Of a stretch of 64,000 nt of DNA, positions 47,695 to 59,121 are shown piece after piece (position 1 is the stretch's first letter; every line of letters begins with the position of its first letter). The notes under the pieces are model-generated. The model was given only the letters and a program-made list of their open reading frames with translations, did not search any database and was not told the DNA's origin. Origin of the DNA: Pholiota molesta. Lineage: Eukaryota; Basidiomycota; Agaricomycetes; Agaricales; Strophariaceae. The stretch lies in assembly GCA_014925825.1 (NCBI GenBank), contig JACGCK010000056.1, forward strand, positions 124,001 to 188,000. The letters run 5' to 3'. The position numbers and the translations under genes are program-made.

Positions 47695-49016
47695 TCTGGT
47701 ACGATTTACTCTGGGAGGTAATCAGACAGGAAAGGTCCTGGAAAAGTTAGTACAAGCACGTTGAGAGGTTAAATGAGGGAAAGGTTGGCAGACATGTTTA
47801 ATTATCCAGGGACCAAGGTCCAAACTTCAAATTCAGCGGACAGTGCCCTGATGTGGCTTTTGCCGTTAAACACGTGCATGCTGCGCTTCCCCAACAAGTT
47901 CAAAACGTCGCCCAAGGGCCAAGGCCCCAAGTCCTCCGGAAATCATTTTAATCGTCTCAATTCGATGGTAGACTTGTCTAGGTTTGTGTAGATGAGCCTG
48001 GACCAGGCTGTAAATTAGGTTAGAAATTTTCACAACGATATCTTATCATGTGCGACAATTCAATGATCTGTCAGAGTTAAAGAAAAGTACCCAATGGTTG
48101 ATGGTCATCTGAAAAGTTGAGCTTAGAATAAATATTAAGAATAGGTGAGAAGGGTGTATTTGGAGTTCAAGGCGCCATGATCAGGCAATGATCAGGTACC
48201 ACCGCCTGTTATCAGCGATATAAGCAGCTTCATTGATATTTTCCGGAGTAACTGCGCCCTCTGCGGCCGTCGGTCACAGAATTCCCTAGTCTGAGAGGAT
48301 ACCATCGATCGGTACACTGGTGTATATTCCATGGAATATCACATTTAGAGCAACCTATTCATGGAAAATAGTCAGATCGGATCCTGTAGATCAGTGTATG
48401 CTAGTGCGTTGGTCAATCCAGTCCATGAACCCATGTTCGGTGCGACTGCGAGTGATCCACTAACATTCGGCGTCGATGGTCATGAGGACGTCCACCAGTA
48501 GATGGTGACTAGGAAGGGAATTAATGTATGCAGCAAGAGTGGGCAAGCGTAAATTGCATTCGGAAATTCCTTGATCTGGCTATTTTGAAGATTTCAAGTA
48601 ACGGTCATGGATCAAGAATCCATGCCATGTGGGATTCTAAATTTTAAGTTGTAAATTTCTCAAAGCGCTGAGTGACTTAATAATCTAAGACGATGAGATA
48701 ACGTATTATTAGAAACCAAATGTCATATGGAATCCATGGCCTCATTACCTTCCTATCTTCCATCTTTCTTCCATGTTCAATTGCGTGAGTAAATCCAAAG
48801 GTCAGATGGGATTTGGGCGAGCTCAGAAGCGTCTGAAACCCACGGTGCCGAATCGTAATTACGCCGCGTGGTATAAGCAGTCTTGACAGGCCATCCCACC
48901 TAAATCTCATGATTTCATTCGACACGCGTGAATGAATCTCGATTGGTATGTCATCGAAGGGGGATCGAGAGTCCGAGAAAAAAGGACAGCAAACTTGGGT
49001 ATAGGTATCGACGAGG
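47695..49016. other. Intergenic, PAQR promoter side
   Basis: This is 1.3 kb upstream of the PAQR gene and downstream of the kinase. The 82-codon minus frame at 48677-48925 ends with an F-box-like hydrophobic stretch (IPYDIWFLIIRYLI) but has no continuation. I treat it as possible relic or chance. No repeat was recognised. Confidence 0.4.
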
Positions 49017-50326
49017 TTACTCAGCCGTGACCTGAAGGCGTTCGAAACCTGCCCAAAGCTCGTCCGTCGTGTCCTCTACGCCCTGGGGCCGTGTGCGATA
49101 AGGCCCAACCTCGATTGGAGGGGCAGGAGCTTTCCAAAGACTGTCCCAATCGATTACTGACCACGATGTTCGCGCTGGGTCATCTTCAGGGATTACTTTC
49201 TTTTCGTGGCCGACGAAGAAAGGATTTTGTCGAAGTGCCTCAGGTGATGACTTCGGTGGAACACCAAGGCGCTCCAACGGGTCCAGTACCTATTTTTGTT
49301 GACGTCAGTCGTCATCTGTTAATGCTAGATGCGCATATATGATAATAAGAACTTACCAGGAGCTGCCTCATTAAATCTGCCGCATCCTTATCACACTCTT
49401 CAGGTATTGAATAGTCCAGAGCCCTCACACGCTTCATTGTAAGATAGTCGGTGGCGGCCATAAAAGGCGAGGTCCCAAACAGGAAAAAGTATAAAGTACA
49501 CCCAATTGCCCATAAATCTGGGCTGAACACCTTTAGTGAGCCCCAAGTATCGAAGAAAGATTAGATGTACGTTTACCTTGTAGGGTTAGTTTCTGATCTT
49601 GCCAATATTTCTGGCGATATATAAGCCGCAGTTCCCACAAATGTATTGGTTCTTGGAGCTACGGATTCGGCGCGGAGAATATAAGCGGAGACTTCGGTTA
49701 CCAAGTAAGTAACTCACATTCCATATCTGACCCAACGTACGCACACCCAAAGTCAGCCAGCATTATTCTCATTTCGCTGTTGAGGAGGACATTTTCTGGT
49801 TTGATGTCACGATGCACTATTCCGGATTCGTGGAGGTATAACACTGCATCAACCAGTTGTGCAGTGTAGTATCTTGAACAATTGATGGATATTGAGCCTA
49901 GTTTTTGAACGAGAACCTTCATATCGCCATTAGTTGCCAGATCCAAGGCGAAATCTGACTGTAAATTTCAGATAACTCGAGGCTACAAGCTGACTGACTC
50001 ACATAGGTGGACTGGATCCTGAAAACAATGGTGTAGGCGCACGATTCCCGGATGTAGTTTTGGCCTTGTACCTAACGCGATTAACGCGTCCTTTTCCACA
50101 AGCGCCGAACGAATGACCTTCTTCTTTACCAATTGCGCCTTATTCAGAACTTTCAATGCATAATGCTTGTTATTCTTTTTATAAACAGCATCTATGATCT
50201 ATACAAGCTCAATTAACAGACCGATACCGCGCTCGAGAGAGACATACACGTTACCGTGGCCAAAGAACCCCACCCAACTTCTTCACCCAGTTCGAAATCA
50301 TCGAGAGTTGCCTGTTCAGGGGGCAT
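49017..50326 (-). CDS. PDK1: AGC-type protein kinase, PDK1-like, short form
   Basis: PDK1-type kinases phosphorylate the activation loops of other AGC kinases. The chosen start at 50326 ([20 protein letters not shown]) is the only in-frame ATG after an upstream stop. The glycine loop is [12 protein letters not shown]. The VAIK-type lysine is in [29 protein letters not shown] and [11 protein letters not shown] match PDK1 order. Catalytic elements are [25 protein letters not shown] and the P+1 region [13 protein letters not shown]. The C-lobe reads [19 protein letters not shown] and [18 protein letters not shown]. The protein ends LQVTAE soon after the kinase domain, so there is no PH domain and no long N-terminal extension. 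About six introns interrupt it. The family call is good; the exact orthologue is less sure. Confidence 0.85.
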
Positions 50327-51005
50327 ATGGTGTATTCGACAGTTTCGGGGAAGTTTTTCCAGAAGTTGCGGTGTCTCGTGGAGTGTTCGAGAGAAGTCTA
50401 TCGGCAGAAGAAAGTAAAAGGAAAGTGTTGAATCGGGTATGATGATGGTTTAGTGAGAGTCAGAAATGAAGCTATCGGAATGAGATAAGCATTAGATCAT
50501 CTTTGCCACGAGGCGGACTTCCACTTTCGGGCGGCAAGACATGTATCATGGTACAACGGTCAACCCAAAATCCCCTGTGTGTCTGTGCATTCAGTGAATG
50601 AACAAAGGTAATAGAAAAATAGTCGAAGCAGTCCTAAGAGCTTCTCAAACTTCTCAACGGGTAAGGTATCATCAGAAGCAAAATTGTTTTCTTTTTCGCG
50701 ATATGATAGTCTCAAGGGCAATAGTTACTTACAAGGGATCTTGATTGCTGTCGGCAAAGCCGCAAGCGTTAGGATTGTTTAAACACTATCGTAAAAACAC
50801 CGCAGCTCTCAAAAAAAACCATCCACTTACCGTGCACTATATCTATGCTCAGATCCAGCCTTTCTGACATTCAGGCTTAATTGTTTTGCCGATGGAGTAC
50901 AACATGGATGGGGAGCTGGAATACACAAAAATTTACACGACTGCTTATACATCTTACACACCAAAGAATACGCGGCGAGGCGGCTGGTCTCCGAAATGGC
51001 CAAAA
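50327..51005. other. Intergenic, kinase promoter side
   Basis: This is 679 bp between the minus-strand FYV10 3' end and the kinase start. It should hold the kinase promoter. No coding potential was recognised. Confidence 0.45.
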
Positions 51006-52570
51006 TTATGAGATAAAGACTTTTTTTAAATCGTGGAATGGGACCGATTTCCCTGTCCGAGGGCAGGTTACGATCCCGTCGTTCCTGGCCGCCATATCTT
51101 CCAGCGCCTGTGAGAGCAATCAAAATAAGCGTTTGAAGTAAGAGCGCAGTCGTAGCCACCAGGCACGTACCTCTCTCGAATACACATGTCCATCTGGGAA
51201 TGCCATTGGCATATTATCTCCATCCATGATTTTCCCACTTATTCGACATACAATCGTGGAGTTCGCATGATGGCTGAAGGGCACTTCGTTTGCCAGTTTT
51301 CCAAGGCCGAGCGGCTGGGAAACCGGTCCAGACTCTCCATCACATACCGGACAATCCACGTTCTTCGTTGCATGATCAAAACATGCTGGCAACTTCAATG
51401 CGACGAGGCCGGCATACAGCGCAAGGTGAAGAAGAGGTTCCGTTGATAACGTGTTCAGGTTGTATATCGCCAAACGGAAAGATTTTGCCAGGGTATTCCA
51501 CCGTGAGGTGTCATAGAGCCGCTGCGGACGATAAGGTGAGTTCGCCTTGACATTCCTTTCGAGACAAAACTTACTTTATAAGGCCCACATGATGTTGTTG
51601 AGGGAAACGCTAACAGGGCTGACAATTGTTGAATCTGAGCCATGTGGGTTTCTTGCCATGAGATTAAGTATTTCTTTGAATACGCAATCGCCTCCAAACT
51701 CTTTCCGGCTCTAGAAAGTTCGATGTATTCTTGCATCCGAAGATCGAATTCCAAAGTACTCTGTGAGTAAGTGAGACGAAGGTCAGTTGAGACCCATGGA
51801 ACATAAGTCGTTTGATCTCCTACCTTAATTTTCCGCAAAGCCGTCTTGTTTTCACTGCACCACGCGAGAGCTTCGGTGCAGCTATGTCGGGCCAATGCAT
51901 CTTCTATCCGGCGTATGTCGGAAAATAGTTCAATATCAACGAGTGTCTGTAAAGATGCTGATGAGATCTTCGGGAAGACAACACAAACGGCTCCGGTATA
52001 CCTCAATCCCTTTCTCCTTAGCTATGCTTCTCGCAGATTTGTCCTTCCCGGCTCTCAGACACCAGTCGACAAGCCATCTATCAAGGCGTATGTCAGCCCA
52101 TCTTGAGAATTCCGGCTGATTTGGACTCTGAAGAGCTTCGACTGTTGCCAAATGGTGCAGTCGTTCTCGCATGACATCTTGAGTAGGTTTTCCCGCTGTT
52201 TCATGCAGATCAGATAGCTGTGCGTTGCTCAGAAATTTATGTCCCGTCTTTGAGGTTATGGCTCATACCTTGCGCTTTAAGCCCTCCACCTTTCCAATCA
52301 TACTGTCGATGGACTTGAGCGTATCTTCTGCCGATAAGCTGCCATTCGACGCTTTGGTCACAAGTTCATTCGAGGTCGCCTGCACACTCTGGAGCTCACG
52401 TTCCACATTACGCTGGGAAGTACGAAATATTTTCCGATAGTTCTCGTACGGTACCTGTGATAGTGAGGTGAGTTGTAGCTCCTGAGAATATGTGCTTGAC
52501 CCTACACACGTACTCGGGCAAAGGGTTGCTCAAAGAGCATGATACCTTCCGTATTGAGTTTGTTTGCCAT
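51006..52570 (-). CDS. FYV10: GID/CTLH E3 ubiquitin ligase subunit Fyv10 (MAEA/Gid9-type)
   Basis: This is one of the two RING-like subunits of the GID/CTLH ligase, which degrades gluconeogenic enzymes in yeast. The start at 52570 gives MANKLNTEGIMLFEQPFA, then VPYENYRKIFRTSQRNVERE. The LisH/CTLH region reads RWLVDWCLRAGKDKSARSIA, then LVDIELFSDIRRIEDALARH and CTEALAWCSENKTALRKIK. The CRA part is LRMQEYIELSRAGKSLEAIA and YSKKYLISWQETHMAQIQQL. The C-terminal degenerate RING is CRISGKIMDGDNMPMAFPDG followed by VTCPRTGKSVPFHDLKKVFI. The stop is at 51006. All expected blocks are present in order, with about six introns and no break. Confidence 0.92.
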
Positions 52571-52584
52571 TTCCCTTCATACGC

Positions 52585-52932
52585 ATGGAAATATCGCCAC
52601 AAGCTATCCGGTTGCACGTTGTTGAATGGAAGCGTTCAGGGGACAATCGAGCACTTGCGGTGGTGGCGTCGACAGAGTTGGCGTACATTCGGCCCGAACG
52701 GGTCCGTCTGTATCAAACGCAACGGTCACAGTCACAGACAAATTGTTGAACCTTGCGGGCCGGAGTCTCTCTTACCCTTCCTACCCCTTCACTGCCAACT
52801 AATAATCCGGATGACCTGCCTATCATCTTGAATCTTGATGTTCTGCATCCCAAACAGATCTCAGCAGCTCTTCTGACACAAATATCGCTCATGATTCTGT
52901 CTCCATTTCCCCTCGGTTTATTCAAGGCATAA
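52585..52932 (+). pseudogene. Possible relic or unusual ORF head-to-head with FYV10, one in-frame stop
   Basis: A plus-strand frame of 116 codons starts at ATG 52585 (MEISPQAIRLHVVEWKRSGD), only 14 bp from the FYV10 start on the other strand. It meets TGA at 52747-52749 after QRSQSQTNC and continues open through DDLPIILNLDVLHPKQISAA and LMILSPFPLGLFKA to TAA at 52930-52932. It looks more protein-like than the opposite strand. I do not recognise it. It may be a broken gene or chance in the FYV10 promoter. Confidence 0.25.
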
Positions 52933-55900
52933 AACGTAGACATGGAGCTTGATGCAGATGAGCTATGCCTTCAGTATGCTGTGCTTCGTTCATGTCGGAC
53001 AAAGATGTCAACTTCAAGATGTCAGCATGGGCTATCCTACATGCATATGGCCAGTCATAACGATACTCGGCGGCACAGATATCCAAGCATGCGGCCAGCG
53101 TCTGCAGATGGATACATCGGCGGACACTTGCTCGCGGTCGAACTAGACCGCGCCGGTAAAATGCTATGCCCCAACGTTCCACTGTCTTGAGGCAACCGCC
53201 GACCACACTCAGTACTCAATACTGACCGATATGGCAGAACCTCATGGCCAATTTTTATTTCACCATCCTCATAACGGAGAACTCTAGACACGGAGCGCCG
53301 GCTGCGTGTTCCATCCTATATCTTGGCCAGATCTCGGCACTCGCCTGCGCTCTCTGCAGCTTGATCTCTGGATCTTTGCTTTCCTCCTGCTTTTTTTTCG
53401 TTGCTGCTGATTTGCAAGGATTCGCATTCCGTTTGCAGTGCTTCGATCCGCATGTCTGCAATATTCTGTCTTCTGTGCTCCTCTATACTCCACAAAAAAG
53501 AGTGGCGGGTTATTGATCGCTTCCTTTGTGACCTAAATCCTCATGGACACGATTCCAGTTATATAAATCTACTACATCTACCCTACGTACATCAGGAAGA
53601 TCAATTTGTGCTCACAGTGCTTCAAATTTTCTTGAGTCTCTGGCGTCTTTGTTCTGATGAGCATTTTCTTATTCTCATTCTGGGAAAGTTCTCAAGCCTG
53701 CCGGGAAAAGATATAGGCTCTGGCACAGTATACTCATATGGCGTGGAATATCACATAAGGCATTCTGCTGCGGAATCGAGCATGCTCAAGCTATGTTGAA
53801 TCTTTGCTCTGGTGAAAGATTATGGCCTCATACAGCTATTAGAAATTTATAGCATGCCTCGCATATGAATATGGGGGTCATCCATATACCGTACATGAAT
53901 CTATACATCGTCAGTGCACTCACAGTTTATTCTGTTAGTACTCGAACGCGAAGAGCACAAGAAGTTACATCGAATGATAAGCAGTCCCTTTTATCCACCC
54001 AACGTCGGTTCGCAATACGCTACAAATCAGAATGGGTTAGATTGAAGGCAAACACCTAGGCTACTTGAGCTAATACAACGTTGGCCAAGGAGGACATTCA
54101 TCAACGTAAAAATGGGCCTCATTCCATTCCGACAAGCCAGCCTGACTTCAGGTCAATTAGCAGAAACCTTATTGCCCAAATTGCTCATCTTACGGGATTG
54201 ACCGCCTCTATGCAAACTTGCTCTCCGGGCTCAACAGTTCATTTGACCTATACTTTAGCCATGAATAGCAAGCTAACAGTGCCATCCACGATGCCCGTAG
54301 TAAGTGTTCGGACAGCTTACCATGTACGGTTTGATTGAAATTTAATTACTACGGCAGAAAATATCTTTGACATCACGTTGTGGCACTCATTGCTTCCCAG
54401 TGAGGCATAGTCATTGTTCATAGCTGTGTCGCAGATGCTTCACATCACAGCCCACATTGCGATTGATTTGAACAGGTATCATGCTACTCGCGCATTTTAG
54501 CATATATGTGCTATCATTAACTGGGACGTGTATCTAGTCCCCGTGTTGATAAATGCACAAATCGAGCAATGCCGTTCTAAAAAGCTGGACACCGTCAATG
54601 GTAGCATTTTGAGTAATGCGCTTCCGTGCCCTTTTAATGTTATTCTTAATTAAGGACATCCAAACCTAGGGAGGGCGTCTATTTATATCCTATCCATAGG
54701 AGAACTCCACATTCATTTCATTTCGGTCAGTCAAGCTTTGAACGAGAAAGAAAAACCAGTCACTAGCATCGGTTGACGTCAGACGTCAAGGGCGTAAAAA
54801 GTCCTCGAGGTCAGGGAACTTGCAGGTAGATACGTATTGCGGAAGGATGTTCTGCGGTTCTACGCAGTCCATGTGAATCACCATTGAATCGGTAGCCGTG
54901 AGCGCTGAGCAACAATGCGAAGCAAACGTGTAGAACGACAGGAAAAAATGAAGTGAGGATGCTCGTAATTTACATACTATCAAACATGAGCCTGGCGCGG
55001 TTCCATCGGAATTTCTGAATGGACAACTGTCCTATTCATTAGAAACCCGCGAGATATGTTCGAACGTCATTTTCATGTTTTGGAACATCGGAACCGCCCG
55101 CCTATATGCCTACATAATGGTGATGATCGAAGACATGCGACTGTTTGGCTGAAGATGGAAAAGGGCGTGTGCCACAATTTCCGGTTGCATCGAAACTCTA
55201 TGCTCACGAATGTGTTCCGCGCGTTCAAGGTATATTACAAGAGTGAGGAAGATTTGCTTCCACGGGCATATTTTTGATTTTAAATTGAAATACTCTTTGT
55301 AATCTCCGTGAGGCCTTGTGGTCAAAATCGGAATGTCGTGCGCTTCTCAGCTTGTGAGTTCCGAATCACCAATTGAGATGACTAACAGCAGGGTGGTGGG
55401 TTCGTTGGATATGTTGTTTTTGAAAGGGTGTTCTGCAGTAGCGGCCGCCGATATACTTTGGAGTTTCGACTACACACAGTCGCTACGACCTTCTACGATC
55501 GAGATGCTTGCGCAGAGGCCGGCCTAAATATTTGCCCATGTAAGATTGTGCTCAGATAGAAATTCCCTTCCTTTATGGGGTTAAATCCCTGCAAAGCATG
55601 GAATTATTTCACTCCATATGGACCTTAACATCCTTTTTGAGGAAGACTGCAAGGTAAAACTATCACATCCAAGCAGGTGTTTTAACTCTTCACGCTGTGT
55701 GGAAATAGCGTGAAGAGATTCCAGAAAGAGTTTGAGCCTTTAGCATCCGGAGCATCATTAAACGATGTGGAATTGTTACTTCCATGCCGCTGAAACTTCT
55801 GTGCTGTGCACAGAGATTTCAATAAGCCACAGATCTCTTGAGAAGGAAAACAACAAATCTACGAGGTCAAATGTTCTTTTCTGAGGCATGTGTCAACATT

Positions 55901-56823
55901 GTAAAAAGGGTTCTAAGGCATTTTTAAAGATGTCAGCATAACACACCATGGAGAGACAGTTTCAGCTGTTTGTCAGTTTATTAATCGAAGTCGGAGACGG
56001 GGATTAGCTTCGTGAAGACCCCGCGGTAAACTCCCTACAGCAGGATATTTCTGCGTGTAATCCCCGATGCAAATTTTGATTTTGTCCACCTTGGTGCTAT
56101 TATTAATTTCTACCCTACAACCAACCTACAACATGGCATCGAGCGGCTGATGAACCGGGTCTTTCGAAGTGGTCCATGAGATCTTGGAGCAGAATGGACT
56201 AGAATGGACTGCAATTAGGTTGTCGTATCATCCAAATGATTAATAGAGAGATATTACTGCCCCATGAACGTTAACCTGGATATCAGATAGCCATTAGAAT
56301 ATGTGGAACTTCAAGCGTTCGAGATCATGAATATACTTACTACAGAGAGTAAGCACCCCAGTATCCAAGGCCACAGGCTATATGGAAGTCTGCAATAAGC
56401 AGAGCAGAGTCGAAGGCTCTATTTAGGGTTATTCTCTCAGACGCGAGGCAAGGAGGCTGTGGCACGAGCCAGATGATTAGGCGCTTAGCGATGCCTGATG
56501 CCAAGAGTACGTAAGCGCCCATCCTCTAATAAAGGATCCAGCCTTACTTTTATACAACAAAGATTTGGGTTCCTTCTATTGGTAAGTACGCCGCATCGAT
56601 ATCTGCTGTGCATCGTCTCATGATAAGTAGGTAAACACAATTTAGATTTAGATGCCAACGATTTTATTGCTGTTACATAGTCTTTAACCACCACCAACAA
56701 TAGCAGTCAGAAGGCGCGATGAAAAGGTCATAAAATGGTGTCGGACTTACTCAAGCTCAAGCGACATTAACATTTAATTTGAGGGTTGGGCGAAGGGAAT
56801 TATATTATGTATACACTTAACTA
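52933..56823. other. Gene-poor stretch, no recognised gene
   Basis: Nearly 4 kb hold only short frames. The minus frame at 56340-56522 is hydrophobic (LLASGIAKRLIIWLVPQP...) but isolated. A perfect 11-bp hairpin lies at 55686-55717. A direct AGAATGGACT duplication lies near 56192-56212. No transposase or reverse transcriptase frame was seen. Confidence 0.4.
55686..55717. repeat. Perfect 11-bp inverted repeat with a 10-base loop
   Basis: CTCTTCACGCT at 55686-55696 and AGCGTGAAGAG at 55707-55717 are exact reverse complements. The hairpin lies in a gene-free region, so it may be part of a small non-autonomous element or a chance palindrome. Confidence 0.8.
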
Positions 56824-58827
56824 TCATAATTCTTTCCTCTCCTTTTCTTTCTCCTTCCTTTCCTTCCTCTCCTTCTTCCAGGCAAGGACTTCTCTCAGCG
56901 CCGCCACAAACAACGGAATCAGCGCACTCGCAAACAACGGCGAGTACACCGCATACGTGTGCTCCGCGGGGAAGTACAGCAGCGCGAGCATCCCGGGGCT
57001 GAAGAACGCGCGCGAAGCAAGGTCGAAGGACTGCGCGGAATACGCGAAAGCTTGGACGAGCGAGCCAGAGGCTGAATCGTACATCTAAGGAAGGTCTATC
57101 AGCATCGCATACATTTAGAAGGGTACACGGTTTACAGACGCACCTTATGAAGTGCTGAAAGGGCACCTTCAACATCATCGCGCACGTCCGGGCCAACGGG
57201 CATATTCGCGATCTGGTCGACCAGCTTGACGATGCTTAGCAACGTGTCACGGCTGCCCTCGGCGTTCTCCAGCGTGCGCCGCCGCGTGAGGGTGTCGAGC
57301 TGCCAATCGGACACGCCCGAGTCAACGCTCTTGACGTCGTCGGGGAGCGCAGGAATACCAAGGAGGCTTGATAGTTGGCTGGCGAAAGATGAGAATATGG
57401 CGTGCAATGCTTGGTTAGGCAGCGCGGCGGTGGTAGTGGTGGAGGGGTTGTGAATGACGATGCCGCCCCATTGTGGGAGGAGGAAGGCTGTCGATGGAGA
57501 GAGTATATCTAGAAAGGGTTTTCAACAACGGTTGATTTCATGCAAGTGCTTTGACCCTCACCATCGTTAAGTAGGATGCGCAAAGGTCTACGCTGTGCAG
57601 AGGGTATAAATAAGATAAAGTGCAAAACAGGATCGTTGGAGGAACTCGACGCTGTCTCAGAATTAGTGCGCGATTTGCCAAACATAAAGGAAGCACGTAC
57701 AAAGAGTCCATTCGGCAGAATTAATAAATACAGTGAGGTCGGCAGGTTCGATGCCATATGCATGATCTAGCTGGCGGGGTGAAAAGGCCAGAGGGGCATG
57801 GAACTGGACTTGACTTTCGATGGTGAAATTATGCAAAGCATTCAAACGCTGGGCGATGGGGTTGATGTGTTCTGAAAGTAATTGTCATGGAGGAGATACA
57901 AAAGGGCCATATTCGAACACATACTTTGTAAAGCGGCTTGGATGTCCCAACTTGTAATAAGGTCTCCGGCTGCTGCATCTTCATTCAAGAGGCTGAATGC
58001 GAGTCGATAATGTGGTGAATATTGAACGACGCGATTATCTGGGTCACTTGATGTTGAATATGGTGCAAGAAGAGAGGCGAGGGTATCAACGAGACTAGAA
58101 GGGTCTAAGTATCAGTGAGTTGGTGGTTTTCAAATTATTAACTGCGTTCAATTCGTCCTGCATGATCAAATAGATTAAGCTTCGCTTGGTGTTTGAAAGT
58201 GACACCCAAATGTGCTTGGAGAACAGCCAATTTTTTATACTGATGGGCATGAAATCTCAAGAAGCTGCACTTCTGGTGTCGCCGGACTTATGCCACCTGA
58301 CGGACGAATTGAACGCATGTCATGACACTCACCGCTCAATGGAATGTGTAGCTCTCGGCGGTGGACTGAAGCAGAAGAACTTGATTTAAACTTGACGGTA
58401 TATGCACCTCTTGCAGCAAACTCCCCTATGTACTCAAATATATAGCTATAACGATAACTCCTGACGAAGCAGACATACCACAGTTCACATTGCCGATCAC
58501 CTCGGGCGCCAGGCCCTTCCATCGAAATGGTTCTTGGGATATTCGAGTAGATATTTGATGTTTAATTTTTTGGACAAGAGAGCCGTCCGTAGTCTCCAGA
58601 CATATTTTGATAGGCAGCTCGAGACGGTTCTCTGCCAACTGTTGCACCCGCGAAGAGGGAAGCGGGAGACGTTCAATGCTGGTGGTGTACCACCATAACG
58701 GAAACGCGAGTAGTATAAGAGTCCAGTAGGATGCGATTATAGCGCGTCGGATGCCGACTCGCTGATAGAATAGGGATTTTGGGTCGCGCAGCGTCGAGGG
58801 CAGCGACGGCGGCGGTGGCAAGGCCAT
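56824..58827 (-). CDS. GPI17: GPI transamidase subunit PIG-S / Gpi17
   Basis: PIG-S is a subunit of the ER complex that attaches GPI anchors to proteins. The start at 58827 reads MALPPPPSLPSTLRDPKSLF, then the N-terminal anchor RRAIIASYWTLILLAFPLWW and YTTSIERLPLPSSRVQQLA, the classic opening. The luminal body includes QISTRISQEPFRWKGLAPEV, FINSAEWTL, QWGGIVIHNPS and LPNQALHAIFSSFASQLSSL. The C-terminal region reads DTLTRRRTLENAEGSRDTLL and MYDSASGSLVQAFAYSAQSF, followed by a second membrane segment with basic tail (AALREVLAWKKERKERKEKE), the expected topology. The stop is at 56824. About seven introns interrupt it and I saw no break. Confidence 0.92.
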
Positions 58828-59121
58828 TTAGCTTACATAATAGCGGGCGAGGGATGCTGCAGGCCCGAAAAACAACAGGGACAAACAAAGGGAGTTGGTA
58901 TGTCAAGTCCACTTTTATTGACCTCCATCATCCTTTTTCTCAATTCCTCCATAGTGCTCGTTGCAAGCAAAGGCTCTGGCCGTCCAAGTTCTGGAGTAAA
59001 CGCTCCTGGATTTAGCACAAATCGCTGGACTTAATCTGGCCACCTTTTTACTGCACCATTTATAACGGACTTCTGGGAGAACACGCCCACCTGTGTCCCG
59101 TCAAACAGCCCACGCCCTCTG
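58828..59121. promoter_or_regulatory. Divergent promoter, GPI17 / SNT1-like
   Basis: 294 bp lie between the two start codons. No clear TATA box is visible. This spacing fits a shared bidirectional promoter. Confidence 0.45.

Noticed and set aside
20763..58827. Possible secondary-metabolite cluster around the P450 and MFS genes
   Set aside because: The two genes are over 20 kb apart with housekeeping genes between them, and no backbone synthase is present.
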